Made by a program: the position numbers and the translations under genes
Shown: in pieces, positions 1-9,700 of the stretch
Layout of the letters: each line of letters begins with the position of its first letter
How positions within the stretch are numbered: the first letter of the stretch is position 1
The notes under the pieces: model-generated
Told to the model about the DNA's origin: nothing
Seen by the model: the letters and a program-made list of their open reading frames with translations, nothing else
Databases searched by the model: none
NCBI GenBank assembly: GCA_025454875.1
Contig: JALONP010000007.1
Span: 1-64,000 of the forward strand
DNA from: Bacteroidia bacterium
Lineage (GTDB): Bacteria; Bacteroidota; Bacteroidia; UKL13-3
DNA length: 64,000 nucleotides
Direction: 5' to 3'

Positions 1-436
1 GTTTCTGTGAATTTTGAATGCTTCATAATTGTCATTTAAAGTTAATCATTATTTATTTAATCAACTTTTAAATGGCTAACTTTCGGGGAAGCTTACAATG
101 TTTGCAAACTTATTGGCTCAAAATTATAATAAGATAACCGTTAAAAGTGGCCACAAACATTTTAAATAAAAACTGATCTTATATAGAGCTTGCCCGTTTG
201 TAATTTGAGAAATTTAAGCAATATGAGGAAACCACATTTAGCATGAGTGGCTAAAAATAAACGAGTGTTAAAGATAGTAAATGATGCATTTTCGAAAAAA
301 TTATTGCATTTGATACTAAATTAATGATTCATTTTTGAGATTATCTCAATCAAGTCTTGGTAGTTGTTGTCTTGAACTAAATTCAATAACTTGTTTTATA
401 AAAACAATTCGAAAACCAAAGGGAATTCTGTTTGCA
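1..436. other. AT-rich intergenic stretch, no gene seen
   Basis: No open reading frame with coding character, tRNA-like fold or convincing terminator hairpin was found here. The sequence is very A+T rich and lies downstream of the leftward secreted-protein gene, so it may carry that gene's 3' end signals, but no clear stem followed by a T-run is visible. Confidence 0.5.
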
Positions 437-3400
437 TTAGTCTGTAATAATTACTTTTTCCAGTAAAATAGTCTTTCCATTTTCCTCTATTCTTAAAATA
501 TACACCCCGCTTGGTAAGTTGTTTCGCTGTATGGGAATATCTTGAGCGTTGATATTGGTTATCGTTGTAAGAGCTTTACCCATAAAATTTTCAATAATTA
601 GAGTAGCCTCGTTTAAACGTATTGGTAAAATCACAACTGCTTCTTTCGAGAATGGATTCGGATACACCATGATACCATTTTTGCTATGAACATTCTCTGT
701 TAATCCTGTCATAATAAAGTTAAAGCATATTGATGTATCAACACAATCATTTTGTCTTATTTCCACTGCATAGTTTCCTGAAACTACAGGCTCAAAACTT
801 TGATTTGTTGCACCTGTAATTGGCTCAAAGTTCTGGCTACAGTTGAGCCACTGGTACGTTCCGTTTGTTGCATTAGCCGTAATTTTGCTCATATCAATGG
901 TAACGGTAGTGTTAACATTTTTAATGGTTAAATTTAGTTTTACTAAACTATCACAGCCATTAGCAGCACCGCCTACAATATTATAACTAGCTTGGTTATT
1001 GCTAGATTGATATACTTTTCCATCTATCCATTTAAATTGTTTACAAGCAACCACATTGTGAAGTCCAACCGCACTTTTGTTAATAGTAAGATTTAACGTT
1101 ACAATACTATCACACCCACTTACTGCTGCTCCTTCCATTCTGTATGTTGCCGTATTATTTGAGGTTGAATAAATATTACCATCAATCCATTGTAAAGCGT
1201 CACAAGCTATTCGAGTATCAATGCCCATTGAAGGAAAACAAGTGAGTATTCTTGTTATATTATTTCTACCATTGTTTCGATAGCTCATAAATGAACCACC
1301 TATCACTATTTTACCATCGCGTTGAATTACAACTGACGCAATACCTCCACTAGCTGGTGCATTAAATGTACTATCAAGGGACCCATCTGAGTTTAACCGT
1401 TCAATACCAATCGAATTCTCTTCTATCATTGAAATAATATTGCGTTGTACAATGATTTTGCCATCAGGCTGTAGCGCTAAGGCTTGCACAAAGAAGGGCC
1501 TCGTATTGCTAAACAGGATAAAACTTGTGTCGATTGTTCCATTTGAGTTGAGCCTAATAATACCATAATTTCTTATACCTTGATAAAATCTGAATTGGCC
1601 TCCAACAACTACTTTCCCATCAGGTTGTAAAACTGCCGCTTGTATCGATACATCTTCATTATTTGAAGCAAATGAGGTGTCGAATGTTCCATTTGGATTA
1701 AGGCGGACCATTCCAAATCGTCTAATGCCATTAAAAAGTAAATTAGCAGAGCCCACTATTTTTCCATCAGGTTGTATGCAATAAGGAATAAACCAATCAT
1801 TTGATGTGGGAAGAATACTGTTAAACGTGAGGTCTACGCTTGCATCGCTATTAATACGTGCTACATTAATTCTACTTACCCCATTAAGAGTGGTAAATTG
1901 TCCGTTCACTATTATTTTTCCATCAGGTTGAAGCTCTATGTTATTAATTCCTTGAAAATTAGTCAATCCCAAATCAAAGGTTGTATCTAGCGTTCCATCT
2001 TCATGTAAGCGCGCAATAGATCTTATGTTTCTGTTTCCAATTGAGGTAAAATTTCCAACAATATACATCTTACCATCAGGTAGCAATTCTATTTCTCTTA
2101 AAAAGTTATTAGGCCAAGTTTGGGGGTTAAAGCTTGAATCAAGCGTACCATCTTCATTAAGTCGTGCGATATAATTTCTACCAATTCCATTATACGAACT
2201 AAAACGTCCAGCAATCATTATTTTGCCATCAGGTTTTATTCTTATTGCATCTACTGCACCGTTTGCTCCTGTACCCTTGTTAAAGAATAAGTCAACCTCG
2301 CCATTTTGATTAAGCCTTAAAAAAAAATCTCGCCCGGTTCTGTTAAAATTAGCTACTGAGCCTCCTATCATCATTTTTCCATCAGTTTGCAAAGCGATAG
2401 TAAAAACAGCACCACCTTTATTATAAGGAATATAATTTCCCCTTCCTGCATTAAAGGTTTCGTCAATGGAGCCATCGTTATTTAAGCGCGCCACGCAATT
2501 ACTTGGAACACCGTTATATGAATTAAAATCTCCTGCTATTAATACTTTTCCATCGGGTTGTGATATGATGTCATTTACCGAGCTATTTAACCCAGAACCA
2601 ATATTGAAGGATATGTCAAGCGTTCCATCGGAGTTTAACCTGGTTAACCTGTTTCTAGGTACTCGATTATAGGAGGTAAAATCCCCACCAATTATTATTT
2701 TTCCATCAGGTTGTAAATGAAAATCAAAAATAGAATTGTCTGCTCCTTCGCCAATATTAAAAGTAGTATCAAGTGAACCATTAGAATTTAGGCGAGCAAT
2801 TCTATTTTGGCTAACATTACCAATAAAAGTGAAACTACCCGATACCAAAATTTTACTATCGGGTAATAAAGCAATATTTGAAACAAATCCGTTTGTTTCA
2901 ACTACCAATTTGAATGTTGTATCAATTGTTCCATTAGGATTAAGTTGGCGTATTAAATTACGATTGAATATTGTTGGTGCAGCCCTTACTTCGCACACAA
3001 TAAGCTTGCCGTTTGGTAACAAAGCCATTCTGGATATAGGATTTTTGATGGCGGTATCAAGTTTAAAAGAATTATCAACAACCCCATTTGCGTTAAGCCT
3101 AACGAGATAATTTATGGTTGAGTTACCAAAAGTTGTAAAGCGTCCTGCCATTAATATTTTTTGATTTGGCAGAACAATCAAATCATTAATTCTTATATCA
3201 GCTCCTTGGTCTTCTGTAATAAAGGTTGTATCAAAGCTACCATCTCCATTAACGCGAGCTAATGATAATGTCTCTATTCTATTATAAGCACTAAAACCTC
3301 CTGCTATTAACGTTTTTCCATTTGGTAAGGTAATAAGTTTAGTTACACTCATATCAGCACCAAATCCATTGCCTAGCCCTTTATCAATAGGGTTAAACGA

Positions 3401-3520
3401 GCGATCAATTGATCCCGGCTGAGCTATAGCACTTTTTGAAAAAAGAAGGTTAATAAATATCATTAGGAATTTAATTCCTAGTAATAATTTGGACTTTCCA
3501 GACGTGTAAAAAACTTTCAT
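437..3520 (-). CDS. Delta-60 repeat secreted protein with T9SS type A sorting domain
   Basis: Predicted cell-surface or secreted protein of 1027 residues. An N-terminal signal peptide ends near SKSAIAQP. About 14 copies of a roughly 50-60-residue unit follow, each with a LQPDGKIIVGG-like strand and an N-x-DGTxDxxF turn; this is the delta-60 repeat pattern, thought to form a beta-propeller-like fold. Two tandem CD(A/Q)xxWIDGxxYxxSNNxA modules ending in GCDSxVxLNLTI come next, as is common in Bacteroidota surface proteins. The last 75 or so residues (VYPNPF ... LPSGVYILRIEENG) are a type A T9SS sorting domain, which is cleaved during export. The ATG at 3520 is preferred to an upstream in-frame TTG at 3550 because it directly precedes a normal signal peptide. 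Ligand or function is unknown. It follows the paa genes on the same strand but is probably a separate unit. Confidence 0.85.
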   Translation of the reverse strand: MKVFYTSGKSKLLLGIKFLMIFINLLFSKSAIAQPGSIDRSFNPIDKGLGNGFGADMSVTKLITLPNGKTLIAGGFSAYNRIETLSLARVNGDGSFDTTFITEDQGADIRINDLIVLPNQKILMAGRFTTFGNSTINYLVRLNANGVVDNSFKLDTAIKNPISRMALLPNGKLIVCEVRAAPTIFNRNLIRQLNPNGTIDTTFKLVVETNGFVSNIALLPDSKILVSGSFTFIGNVSQNRIARLNSNGSLDTTFNIGEGADNSIFDFHLQPDGKIIIGGDFTSYNRVPRNRLTRLNSDGTLDISFNIGSGLNSSVNDIISQPDGKVLIAGDFNSYNGVPSNCVARLNNDGSIDETFNAGRGNYIPYNKGGAVFTIALQTDGKMMIGGSVANFNRTGRDFFLRLNQNGEVDLFFNKGTGANGAVDAIRIKPDGKIMIAGRFSSYNGIGRNYIARLNEDGTLDSSFNPQTWPNNFLREIELLPDGKMYIVGNFTSIGNRNIRSIARLHEDGTLDTTFDLGLTNFQGINNIELQPDGKIIVNGQFTTLNGVSRINVARINSDASVDLTFNSILPTSNDWFIPYCIQPDGKIVGSANLLFNGIRRFGMVRLNPNGTFDTSFASNNEDVSIQAAVLQPDGKVVVGGQFRFYQGIRNYGIIRLNSNGTIDTSFILFSNTRPFFVQALALQPDGKIIVQRNIISMIEENSIGIERLNSDGSLDSTFNAPASGGIASVVIQRDGKIVIGGSFMSYRNNGRNNITRILTCFPSMGIDTRIACDALQWIDGNIYSTSNNTATYRMEGAAVSGCDSIVTLNLTINKSAVGLHNVVACKQFKWIDGKVYQSSNNQASYNIVGGAANGCDSLVKLNLTIKNVNTTVTIDMSKITANATNGTYQWLNCSQNFEPITGATNQSFEPVVSGNYAVEIRQNDCVDTSICFNFIMTGLTENVHSKNGIMVYPNPFSKEAVVILPIRLNEATLIIENFMGKALTTITNINAQDIPIQRNNLPSGVYILRIEENGKTILLEKVIITD

Positions 3521-3587
3521 ATTTTTGATGATTATGAATTCTGTTATCAAAAAACGTACCCATGGTAATCCCTCTTTCTAAATTAAT

Positions 3588-4073
3588 TCACACCACAGGT
3601 TTAAACCCTTCAAAGGCTTGTAAGCAATTATTGCAGTAGTGCATGCTGCGACAAAGCGTTGGCCCAAAAGGCGATTTCATTTCCGTGTTCTTACTTCCGC
3701 AAAAAGGGCATTCAGTGTGTTGTAATAATTCTTGAGTTACTTCACCTTCGTGTTTAATGGGTGGGGCAAGTCCATGCTTTTTTAAACACATTAAACCTCG
3801 CGCTGTAAGTTTATTGCTATCCCAGGGTTTATCAAAAGTGGTAACTACTTCAATTTGGTTAATTCCAATTTCTTTAAGTCGTTCGGCCACCATTCCTTCC
3901 ATCATTTTAATAGCAGGGCATCCTGTAAACGTAGGTGTCATTTCCACAAAAACGCTGCTCTCACCACGCACCTCCACTTTAGTTATTATCCCCATATCCA
4001 CCATGCTCAATGTTGGAATTTCAGGATCCTTTACCACTTCGAGGGCTTGCCAAATTGATTGTTCTGTAATCAT
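3588..4073 (-). CDS. paaD: 1,2-phenylacetyl-CoA epoxidase subunit PaaD
   Basis: PaaD, needed for maturation of the phenylacetyl-CoA epoxidase, which turns phenylacetyl-CoA into its 1,2-epoxide in aerobic phenylacetate breakdown. The N-terminal two thirds is a MIP18/DUF59 Fe-S assembly domain (VKDPEIPTLSMVDMGII, then TPTFTGCPA with its conserved Cys). The C-terminus holds a four-Cys zinc-ribbon-like element (CPFCGS ... C ... CNNC), as in the family. Length 161 residues is normal. The ATG at 4073 shares its first base with the paaC stop (TAATG), so translation is coupled; a GTG two codons upstream is less likely. Last gene of the paaABCD run. Confidence 0.93.
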   Translation of the reverse strand: MITEQSIWQALEVVKDPEIPTLSMVDMGIITKVEVRGESSVFVEMTPTFTGCPAIKMMEGMVAERLKEIGINQIEVVTTFDKPWDSNKLTARGLMCLKKHGLAPPIKHEGEVTQELLQHTECPFCGSKNTEMKSPFGPTLCRSMHYCNNCLQAFEGFKPVV

Positions 4074-4828
4074 TACCACTCAGCCGAAGGGTCAATCGTA
4101 AAAACTTCACTCATCTCGTCTAACAAAGGTTGCAAGTGTTCTGTGTGATACCCTTTGCGCCCACCTAGTTTAGGTTCCCAAGTTTTTACATCAGGAATGG
4201 TAAGCGTTGCTTTTGCAAATATTGGGGTTATGGTTTCGAGCCAGCGATTTTTTAGTGCAGATTCTCCCTCAAATATGTTTTCCGTCTTTAATTGTACTTC
4301 GAAGGATCCTTCTTCAAACATGCCCAAAGCGTAATTCCACGATGCGCTTAATGCTGCTTGCATACGGGCATGACTTTCGTCTGTTGCTGTTCCAAGTTTT
4401 GTAATCCAAGTATTAGCGTGAAACACATGGTACTTTAATTCACCTTTTACCTTACGAGCAACTTTTGCCAATGGTTCGTAGCTGGAGGTAGCCAACATTT
4501 CGAAACGCAGTTGATCTGCTATGTCGTATAAAAAATGTCGCATCAAGCTAAAGTCATAATCACCATTTGGTAATTCTAAAAACTGCGCATTGTGAAACTG
4601 ATTAGCATTACGGGTAAAGGCAACCGTATCCGGAGCTTGTTCACCTAGTTCATGGAGCAACTGAAACAATGCTTGAGATTGCCCAATTTTATCTTGAGCC
4701 ATAGAGGAGAAAGCTATGTCTTCTTCCAATATGGGTCCCAGACCTGTCCATTCGCTATTTCTGTGTCCGATGATTAATAAATCATCAGCCATTTTGTACA
4801 ACAATTCTTTTATTGCTTCAGTATTCAT
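4073..4828 (-). CDS. paaC: 1,2-phenylacetyl-CoA epoxidase subunit PaaC
   Basis: PaaC, the structural ferritin-like partner of the catalytic PaaA subunit in the PaaABCE epoxidase complex in the cytoplasm. The 251-residue all-helical protein has the family patterns LLIIGHRNSEWTG near residue 18, EEDIAFSSMAQDKIGQ near 35 and the late helix DESHARMQAALSASWNYALGMFEE. Length matches the family (about 250). It is separated from paaB by one base (TGATATG) and overlaps paaD by one base, so it sits in the middle of a tightly coupled operon. Confidence 0.95.
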   Translation of the reverse strand: MNTEAIKELLYKMADDLLIIGHRNSEWTGLGPILEEDIAFSSMAQDKIGQSQALFQLLHELGEQAPDTVAFTRNANQFHNAQFLELPNGDYDFSLMRHFLYDIADQLRFEMLATSSYEPLAKVARKVKGELKYHVFHANTWITKLGTATDESHARMQAALSASWNYALGMFEEGSFEVQLKTENIFEGESALKNRWLETITPIFAKATLTIPDVKTWEPKLGGRKGYHTEHLQPLLDEMSEVFTIDPSAEW

Positions 4829-4829
4829 A

Positions 4830-5225
4830 TCATGCCTTTTCTTTTCTTGGAATCATTGTTCCTGTTTCTTTTTTGTACTTGTTTATTTTATCCATCACTT
4901 TGTAACCGCTCGCCTCTTTGTAAATTTTTTCAGGCGTGGTTTCAAACATGTCTTGATCTTCGTATTCTGTGCAAAAAACATTACTGGTTTTTACTACCCA
5001 AATATTGGCCGTAATCCCTCTCCTTCCGTATTGGTCTTTACCAAAAATTAAAGCCATTTCTGGATTAGGCGCATGAACAATGCCAACATGCATGTGTTGG
5101 TCGCCACGCTTTTTTTGGTGAAACACCTCATAGGTTTCCCAATTGTCCATTGGTGTTAATGGGTCAATCGTATTGTTTTCTGATATTTGTTCGCGTGTAA
5201 TACGCGGGTCAAGTGATTTGATCAT
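4830..5225 (-). CDS. paaB: 1,2-phenylacetyl-CoA epoxidase subunit PaaB
   Basis: PaaB, the small subunit thought to bridge PaaAC dimers in the epoxidase complex. Family hallmarks are WETYEVFHQKKRGDQHMHVGIVHAPNPEMAL and the downstream R(R)GITANIWVV. At 131 residues it is longer than the enterobacterial protein (about 95). The extra length is an N-terminal stretch (about residues 1-27) and a basic C-terminal tail. The gene lies 69 bp downstream of paaA and one base before paaC, consistent with cotranscription. Confidence 0.93.
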   Translation of the reverse strand: MIKSLDPRITREQISENNTIDPLTPMDNWETYEVFHQKKRGDQHMHVGIVHAPNPEMALIFGKDQYGRRGITANIWVVKTSNVFCTEYEDQDMFETTPEKIYKEASGYKVMDKINKYKKETGTMIPRKEKA

Positions 5226-5294
5226 AAAGAAATTTTTAACCGTTAATGCCGCTAAGATTACCCTTGCATTCGCAACGTTTGTGTAGGTAATTAA

Positions 5295-6284
5295 TTACGC
5301 CAAGGGAGTAACATATTTTTCAGCCTTATTCAACAAAGCGTTTCGCACCCAGCGTCCTCTTTCTTCCGCCATTCTACGAACAGCTAAACGCTCAGCATTG
5401 CACGGTCCACCGCCATTAATTACACGTTTGAATTCCTCCCAATCTGGTTCTGTGTAGTCCCATTTACCCGTAGCTTCATTCTTTTTCAAATTGGCATCAG
5501 GAACTGTTAAACCCAGATCCCAGATTTTTGGAACGTACATATTTAAAAACTGCTGACGCATATCATCATTGGTTGCCATTTTCACTTTCCAACGCATCAA
5601 TATTTCGGTGTGATTTGAAATTTTATCACTTGGTCCAAAAAAATGCATGATTGGAGGCCACCAGCGATTTAGAGCTTCCTGTACCATTTTTCGTTGAACA
5701 GGAGTCCCTGTGGCTAATGTCACTACATTATCATGACCATATTTTAAGTGGAAACTTTCCTCGGTACAAATACGATCCAATGCACGGCAGTATGGTCCGT
5801 AACTTCCTTTTGCATTAGCGACCTGATTGATAATTGCTCCTGCATCAATTAACCATGCAATAATACAGGCATCTGCCCAGGTAAATGCTGGATAATTAAA
5901 CACATTTGAATACTTAGATTTCCCAGTTATCAAATCGTTGGTCATTTCTTCTCGGCTTTTGCCCAAGGTTTCAGCAGCACTGTATAATAGCTGTGCGTGT
6001 CCTACTTCATCTTGCACCTTAGCCATCAAAGCAAGCTTGCGCTTAAAGCCTGGGGCTCGCGTAATCCACGTTCCTTCTGGCAATGCTCCAATAATTTCGG
6101 AGTGTGCATGTTGTTCAATCATTCGGATGAGCTGCTTGCGGTACTCGCGCGGCATCCAATCTTTTGGTTCAATTTTTTCGCCACGTGCAATACGTGCTTC
6201 AAATTCAGCTAATTTAATTGGATCCTCGCCATCAATGATTGATTTAGGCTTTTCATTTGGATCGATGTAAGCATTTCCGTACAT
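5295..6284 (-). CDS. paaA: 1,2-phenylacetyl-CoA epoxidase catalytic subunit PaaA
   Basis: PaaA is the di-iron monooxygenase subunit that epoxidises the ring of phenylacetyl-CoA. Visible di-iron ligand motifs are [10 protein letters not shown], the helix [11 protein letters not shown] (ExxH) and [10 protein letters not shown] (ExxxH). At 329 residues it is slightly longer than the E. coli protein (309). It is the first structural gene after the TetR regulator (46 bp gap, same strand), followed by paaB, paaC and paaD. No paaE-type ferredoxin reductase is present in this cluster, so the electron donor must be encoded elsewhere. Confidence 0.95.
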   Translation of the reverse strand: MYGNAYIDPNEKPKSIIDGEDPIKLAEFEARIARGEKIEPKDWMPREYRKQLIRMIEQHAHSEIIGALPEGTWITRAPGFKRKLALMAKVQDEVGHAQLLYSAAETLGKSREEMTNDLITGKSKYSNVFNYPAFTWADACIIAWLIDAGAIINQVANAKGSYGPYCRALDRICTEESFHLKYGHDNVVTLATGTPVQRKMVQEALNRWWPPIMHFFGPSDKISNHTEILMRWKVKMATNDDMRQQFLNMYVPKIWDLGLTVPDANLKKNEATGKWDYTEPDWEEFKRVINGGGPCNAERLAVRRMAEERGRWVRNALLNKAEKYVTPLA

Positions 6285-6330
6285 ATCTTTCTGTTTATAT
6301 TAATATTGTTGGTTATTTATTGATAGCCAT

Positions 6331-6942
6331 TTATGGCTTGTAATCAATATCTGTTACAAGCTTTTTTCGAAGGCCACCCAAAATAAAATCGCTGAGCTCA
6401 TTCGCAATTTCGGTTGGACTCATCTTTCCTTTAGGGTTGTACCACTCATTTACCCAATTTAATGTAGATAATATCGTGAGTGCAGCAAATTTTTGATCTA
6501 CTGCTTCAAACAAATCTTCGTTTTCGCCATCATTTAAAATAACTTTTAACTCATTTTCATAGGCATCTCTCAGCCCTTTAAACTCACTCAATTTTGGCTC
6601 GCTTAAACTTCTCCATTCATGCAAAAAAACAGCACTGTAATCCACGTGTTGAGTCAATAGCGTTATATGATTTTTTATAGCCATTCGAAGCTTTTCTTCT
6701 GCGTTAAAATAAATATCGTTCACTTCTGCAATAGCCACAATCATTCGATCTGCTAACGAAAAACAAATCAACTCCAAAATTTCTTCTTTGGATTTTATAT
6801 GATGGTATAAACTTGCTGCTTCCATGCCAAGTTCTGAAGCAATATCACGCATGCTTGTGCTTGCAAAGCCTCGTTGTTTGAACATCTTGGCGGCAGTTGA
6901 CAATATTTGTTCTTTACGGCTGATATTGAGGGCTTCTGACAT
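6331..6942 (-). CDS. TetR/AcrR family transcriptional regulator, probable paa regulator
   Basis: Cytoplasmic one-component regulator of 203 residues. The N-terminal helix-turn-helix covers about residues 10-55 (ILSTAAKMFKQRGF, then TSMRDIASELGMEAASLYHHIKSKEEIL), typical of TetR. The rest is a variable helical ligand-binding domain. It is first in the leftward paa operon and divergent from phaB. By analogy with PaaR-type regulators it may repress these genes until an acyl-CoA such as phenylacetyl-CoA binds; that ligand is inferred from context only. The 118-bp divergent region contains an inverted repeat that could be its operator. Confidence 0.88.
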   Translation of the reverse strand: MSEALNISRKEQILSTAAKMFKQRGFASTSMRDIASELGMEAASLYHHIKSKEEILELICFSLADRMIVAIAEVNDIYFNAEEKLRMAIKNHITLLTQHVDYSAVFLHEWRSLSEPKLSEFKGLRDAYENELKVILNDGENEDLFEAVDQKFAALTILSTLNWVNEWYNPKGKMSPTEIANELSDFILGGLRKKLVTDIDYKP

Positions 6943-6997
6943 AAACCTAATGATTGTTAGACAAAGTTAGTGGGTCTGTTGCAATTTCCAAACATTT

Positions 6998-7037
6998 AAT
7001 TTAACAGCCTTGCAATCAATTAATAAAATGTTAAATT
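6998..7037. promoter_or_regulatory. Inverted repeat in tetR-phaB divergent promoter region
   Basis: The sequence AATTTAACA at 6998-7006 is perfectly inverted as TGTTAAATT at 7029-7037, with 22 bp between. It lies between the divergent TetR gene and phaB, where an operator is expected. The spacing is long for one TetR dimer, so the arms may instead be halves of two sites or chance in AT-rich DNA. Confidence 0.3.
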
Positions 7038-7060
7038 GAACCATTCAAATAAAACAGCTT

Positions 7061-7807
7061 ATGGATCAGCAAAACAAAAGAGTGGTTTTGGTAACTGGCG
7101 CAACAGGTGGCCTAGGAACTGCAATGTGTGAAGATTTACATAAAAACGGTTACCGTGTTGTTGCCAATTATCGCAACAAAGAAAAGGCAGACAAATGGAA
7201 AGCAGAAATGGATGCTAAAGGAATCAGTGTTAGTTTGTTCGCAGGAGATGTATCCAATTATGAAAGTGTTGGTAAAATGGTTACAGCGATTGAAGCGGAA
7301 ATTGGCCCTATAGATGTTTTGGTAAATAATGCAGGCATTACCCGAGATACTGCTTTTCGCAAAATGACTTACGATCAGTGGCGAGATGTGCTCTCTTCCA
7401 ATTTAGACTCGGTTTTTAATTGTACACGACATGTAATTAACGGAATGATTGATCGAAACTGGGGACGTATAATTAATATTTCGTCCGTTAATGGTCAACG
7501 CGGACAATTTGGTCAAGCAAACTACAGCGCAGCCAAAGCTGGAATGCATGGATTTACCAAAACACTAGCCATGGAGGTTGCGCGCAAAGGAGTAACAGTG
7601 AATACCATCTCGCCTGGATATATTGGAACAGACATGGTGATGGCTGTGAAAGAAGAAATCAGAAATCAAATTGTTGAGCAAATTCCTTTAGGTCGCTTGG
7701 GTGGAACAGAAGAAGTAGCACATTTAGTTTGTTTTTTAGCTAGCGATAAAGCAAGTTTCATTACAGGAGCTAATTATTCAATCAACGGTGGTCAGCATGT
7801 GTATTAA
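7061..7807 (+). CDS. phaB: Acetoacetyl-CoA reductase (SDR family)
   Basis: Short-chain dehydrogenase of 248 residues, most like NADPH-dependent acetoacetyl-CoA reductase PhaB, which makes (R)-3-hydroxybutyryl-CoA for polyhydroxyalkanoate or related acyl-CoA metabolism. The cofactor loop TGATGGLG is at residues 12-19, NNAG at 89-92, and the catalytic set is N114, S142 (NISSVNG), Y155 and K159 (YSAAK). The ISSVNGQRGQFGQANYSAAKAG stretch is typical of PhaB rather than FabG, although FabG-like activity cannot be excluded. It is divergent from the TetR/paa operon, suggesting shared control. No phaC or phaA is in the window. Confidence 0.85.
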   Translation: MDQQNKRVVLVTGATGGLGTAMCEDLHKNGYRVVANYRNKEKADKWKAEMDAKGISVSLFAGDVSNYESVGKMVTAIEAEIGPIDVLVNNAGITRDTAFRKMTYDQWRDVLSSNLDSVFNCTRHVINGMIDRNWGRIINISSVNGQRGQFGQANYSAAKAGMHGFTKTLAMEVARKGVTVNTISPGYIGTDMVMAVKEEIRNQIVEQIPLGRLGGTEEVAHLVCFLASDKASFITGANYSINGGQHVY

Positions 7808-7886
7808 ATAATAAAACATTTCCTTTACGAGTAACTTACACATGCACAATAAACATCCTGTTTAAACAACTGCTTAATGTGTTTAA

Positions 7887-8102
7887 TTATTGGCTTTGCT
7901 GAATCTGATTGCTTTTGAAAATCAGATGAACGCGTATGTATTTCAAAACAAATTGAAGTGCATTATTTAAAGAGCCATTCAATACAAATATATTTAGTAT
8001 CGTTTTTTCTTCTTTGTTTTCAATCCAACTGTTGTGTTGGTTACCTAAATTTTGGCTTTGCACCTCTGTGTTGACCAATAATAAATAGAGAAAAAACAAC
8101 AT
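7887..8102 (-). pseudogene. Small STN-like fragment with signal peptide, probable remnant
   Basis: A 71-codon open frame starts with a hydrophobic leader (MLFFLYLLLVNTEVQSQ). It then has a segment, TILNIFVLNGSLNNALQFVL followed by VHLIFKSN, that matches the STN/secretin N-domain pattern found at the N-terminus of Bacteroidota TonB-dependent receptors. It stops right after this domain. An ATG in another frame just upstream (MKSTAIE, about 8127) would give a better signal peptide if one frameshift is assumed. Together these suggest a truncated, frameshifted remnant, though a real small protein is possible. The remaining noncoding sequence from 7808 to 8228 shows nothing else clear. Confidence 0.35.
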
Positions 8103-8228
8103 TCGATTGCGGTAGACTTCATCTTCTTACTGTCTTTAATTAAATATAACACATTCTTGAATATTTCCTTTTTGTGGTGTGTACTAGAAACCTTTACATT
8201 CGCGCAACTTTTAAATTAACCGTATAAC

Positions 8229-9680
8229 ATGAGTAAAGTAAAAATCTCCGTAGCAAAAGGGGACGGAATTGGCCCTGAAATAATGGACGCAGTTTTGCAA
8301 ATCTTCAACGCTGCCAATGTTCCTTTAGAGTATGAGCTTATTGATATGGGCAAAAGCATTTATGACAAAGGCTTTAGCACAGGTATGACCGATGACGCAA
8401 AAAAAAGTGTAGAAACGAATGGTATCCTGTTTAAGGGCCCAATGGAAACCCCAAAAGGCAAAGGCGTTAAGAGCATCAATGTAACAGCACGTAAAACATG
8501 GAGTACCTATGCCAATAGAAGACACTTTCAATCGTTGCCAGGTGTTGATACTGTTTTTTCAAAAGCAGGAATACCAATTGATATTACCATTGTTCGTGAA
8601 AATATAGAAGGCACATATGGCGGAATTGAGCATATGAACACCCACGATGTGGCCATCTGTAGAAGAATTATTTCTCGCCCAGGTAGTGCACAGGTTATTC
8701 GCTTTGCATTTGAAATGGCAAGAAAAGAAGGCTTTAAGAAGGTTACTTGTGCGCATAAAGCAAATATCATGAAGCTTACTGATGGGTTGTTTTTGGAAAC
8801 GTTTCAACAAATAGCCCAAGAGTATCCCGAAATAGAAAGCAACGATATCATCGTAGATGATTTAGCTATGAAGCTTGTGGCTCGTCCGCACGAGTTTCAA
8901 GTAGTTGTACTTACCAATCTGCAAGGTGATATTATGAGCGATTTGTGCGCTGGCCTTGTTGGCGGTTTGGGTTTTGCTCCATCTGCAAATGTTGGTGATA
9001 ACATATCAATCTTTGAAGCGGTGCATGGAACCGCGCCAGATATTACCGGAAAGCTCCTTGCAAACCCTACTTCTCTGTTGCTAAGCGGCTTGATGATGTT
9101 GCGCTTTTTAGGACTAGTAAAACATGCTGCACTTATTGAAAACGCTCTACGATATACGCTTGAACAAGGTGTTCACACTGCTGATTTTGGCGATCGAACC
9201 ATTGCTCCCTCAAACACAAATGAGTTTGCAAGTGCAATCATTAAAAACCTTGGAAAAGAACCAGAATTTAGCAAGCCCCGAGTTGCCGTTGACGGAGTTG
9301 AGTTGTACCAGAAAAAAACAAGTGCCGATTTTCAAAAAATGATGGAAACGCCTAATCCGGAGCCTGCAACGATTGTTGGTGTTGATTTTTTTGTTGAGTC
9401 AAACCACCCGGCAGCTGATTTAGCAAGAACCATCGAATCAAAACTACAACCTAATCAAAAACTGGTAATGATTTCAAATAGAGGAACTATGGTTTGGCCT
9501 ACAGGCTCTTCCTTTACAGAGTGTGTTGACCATTATCGGGTGCGAGTTGAAGGAACACAATCTCAACCAGAAATTTTTTCATTGCTCAGCAGTCTTTCAG
9601 AAAAAATGTACATCCCATCTCACGAAGTACTTCGCATGTACGGCAATAAACCAGGGTACTCCTTGGCCCAAGGCCAATAA
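8229..9680 (+). CDS. icd: NADP-dependent isocitrate dehydrogenase
   Basis: TCA-cycle enzyme oxidatively decarboxylating isocitrate to 2-oxoglutarate. The 483-residue protein belongs to the isocitrate/isopropylmalate dehydrogenase family: GDGIGPEIMDAVL near residue 11, the substrate-binding VRENIEGTYGGIEH, the catalytic Lys in CAHKANIMKLTDGLF, the metal-binding DDLAMKLV ... NLQGDIMSDLCAGLVGGLG, and FEAVHGTAPDITGK for cofactor binding. The C-terminal extension of about 150 residues resembles the long Thermus-type NADP enzyme. It is monocistronic; a perfect bidirectional hairpin terminator lies 20 bp downstream. Confidence 0.93.
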   Translation: MSKVKISVAKGDGIGPEIMDAVLQIFNAANVPLEYELIDMGKSIYDKGFSTGMTDDAKKSVETNGILFKGPMETPKGKGVKSINVTARKTWSTYANRRHFQSLPGVDTVFSKAGIPIDITIVRENIEGTYGGIEHMNTHDVAICRRIISRPGSAQVIRFAFEMARKEGFKKVTCAHKANIMKLTDGLFLETFQQIAQEYPEIESNDIIVDDLAMKLVARPHEFQVVVLTNLQGDIMSDLCAGLVGGLGFAPSANVGDNISIFEAVHGTAPDITGKLLANPTSLLLSGLMMLRFLGLVKHAALIENALRYTLEQGVHTADFGDRTIAPSNTNEFASAIIKNLGKEPEFSKPRVAVDGVELYQKKTSADFQKMMETPNPEPATIVGVDFFVESNHPAADLARTIESKLQPNQKLVMISNRGTMVWPTGSSFTECVDHYRVRVEGTQSQPEIFSLLSSLSEKMYIPSHEVLRMYGNKPGYSLAQGQ

Positions 9681-9700
9681 CCCGATTATTGCATTATCAT

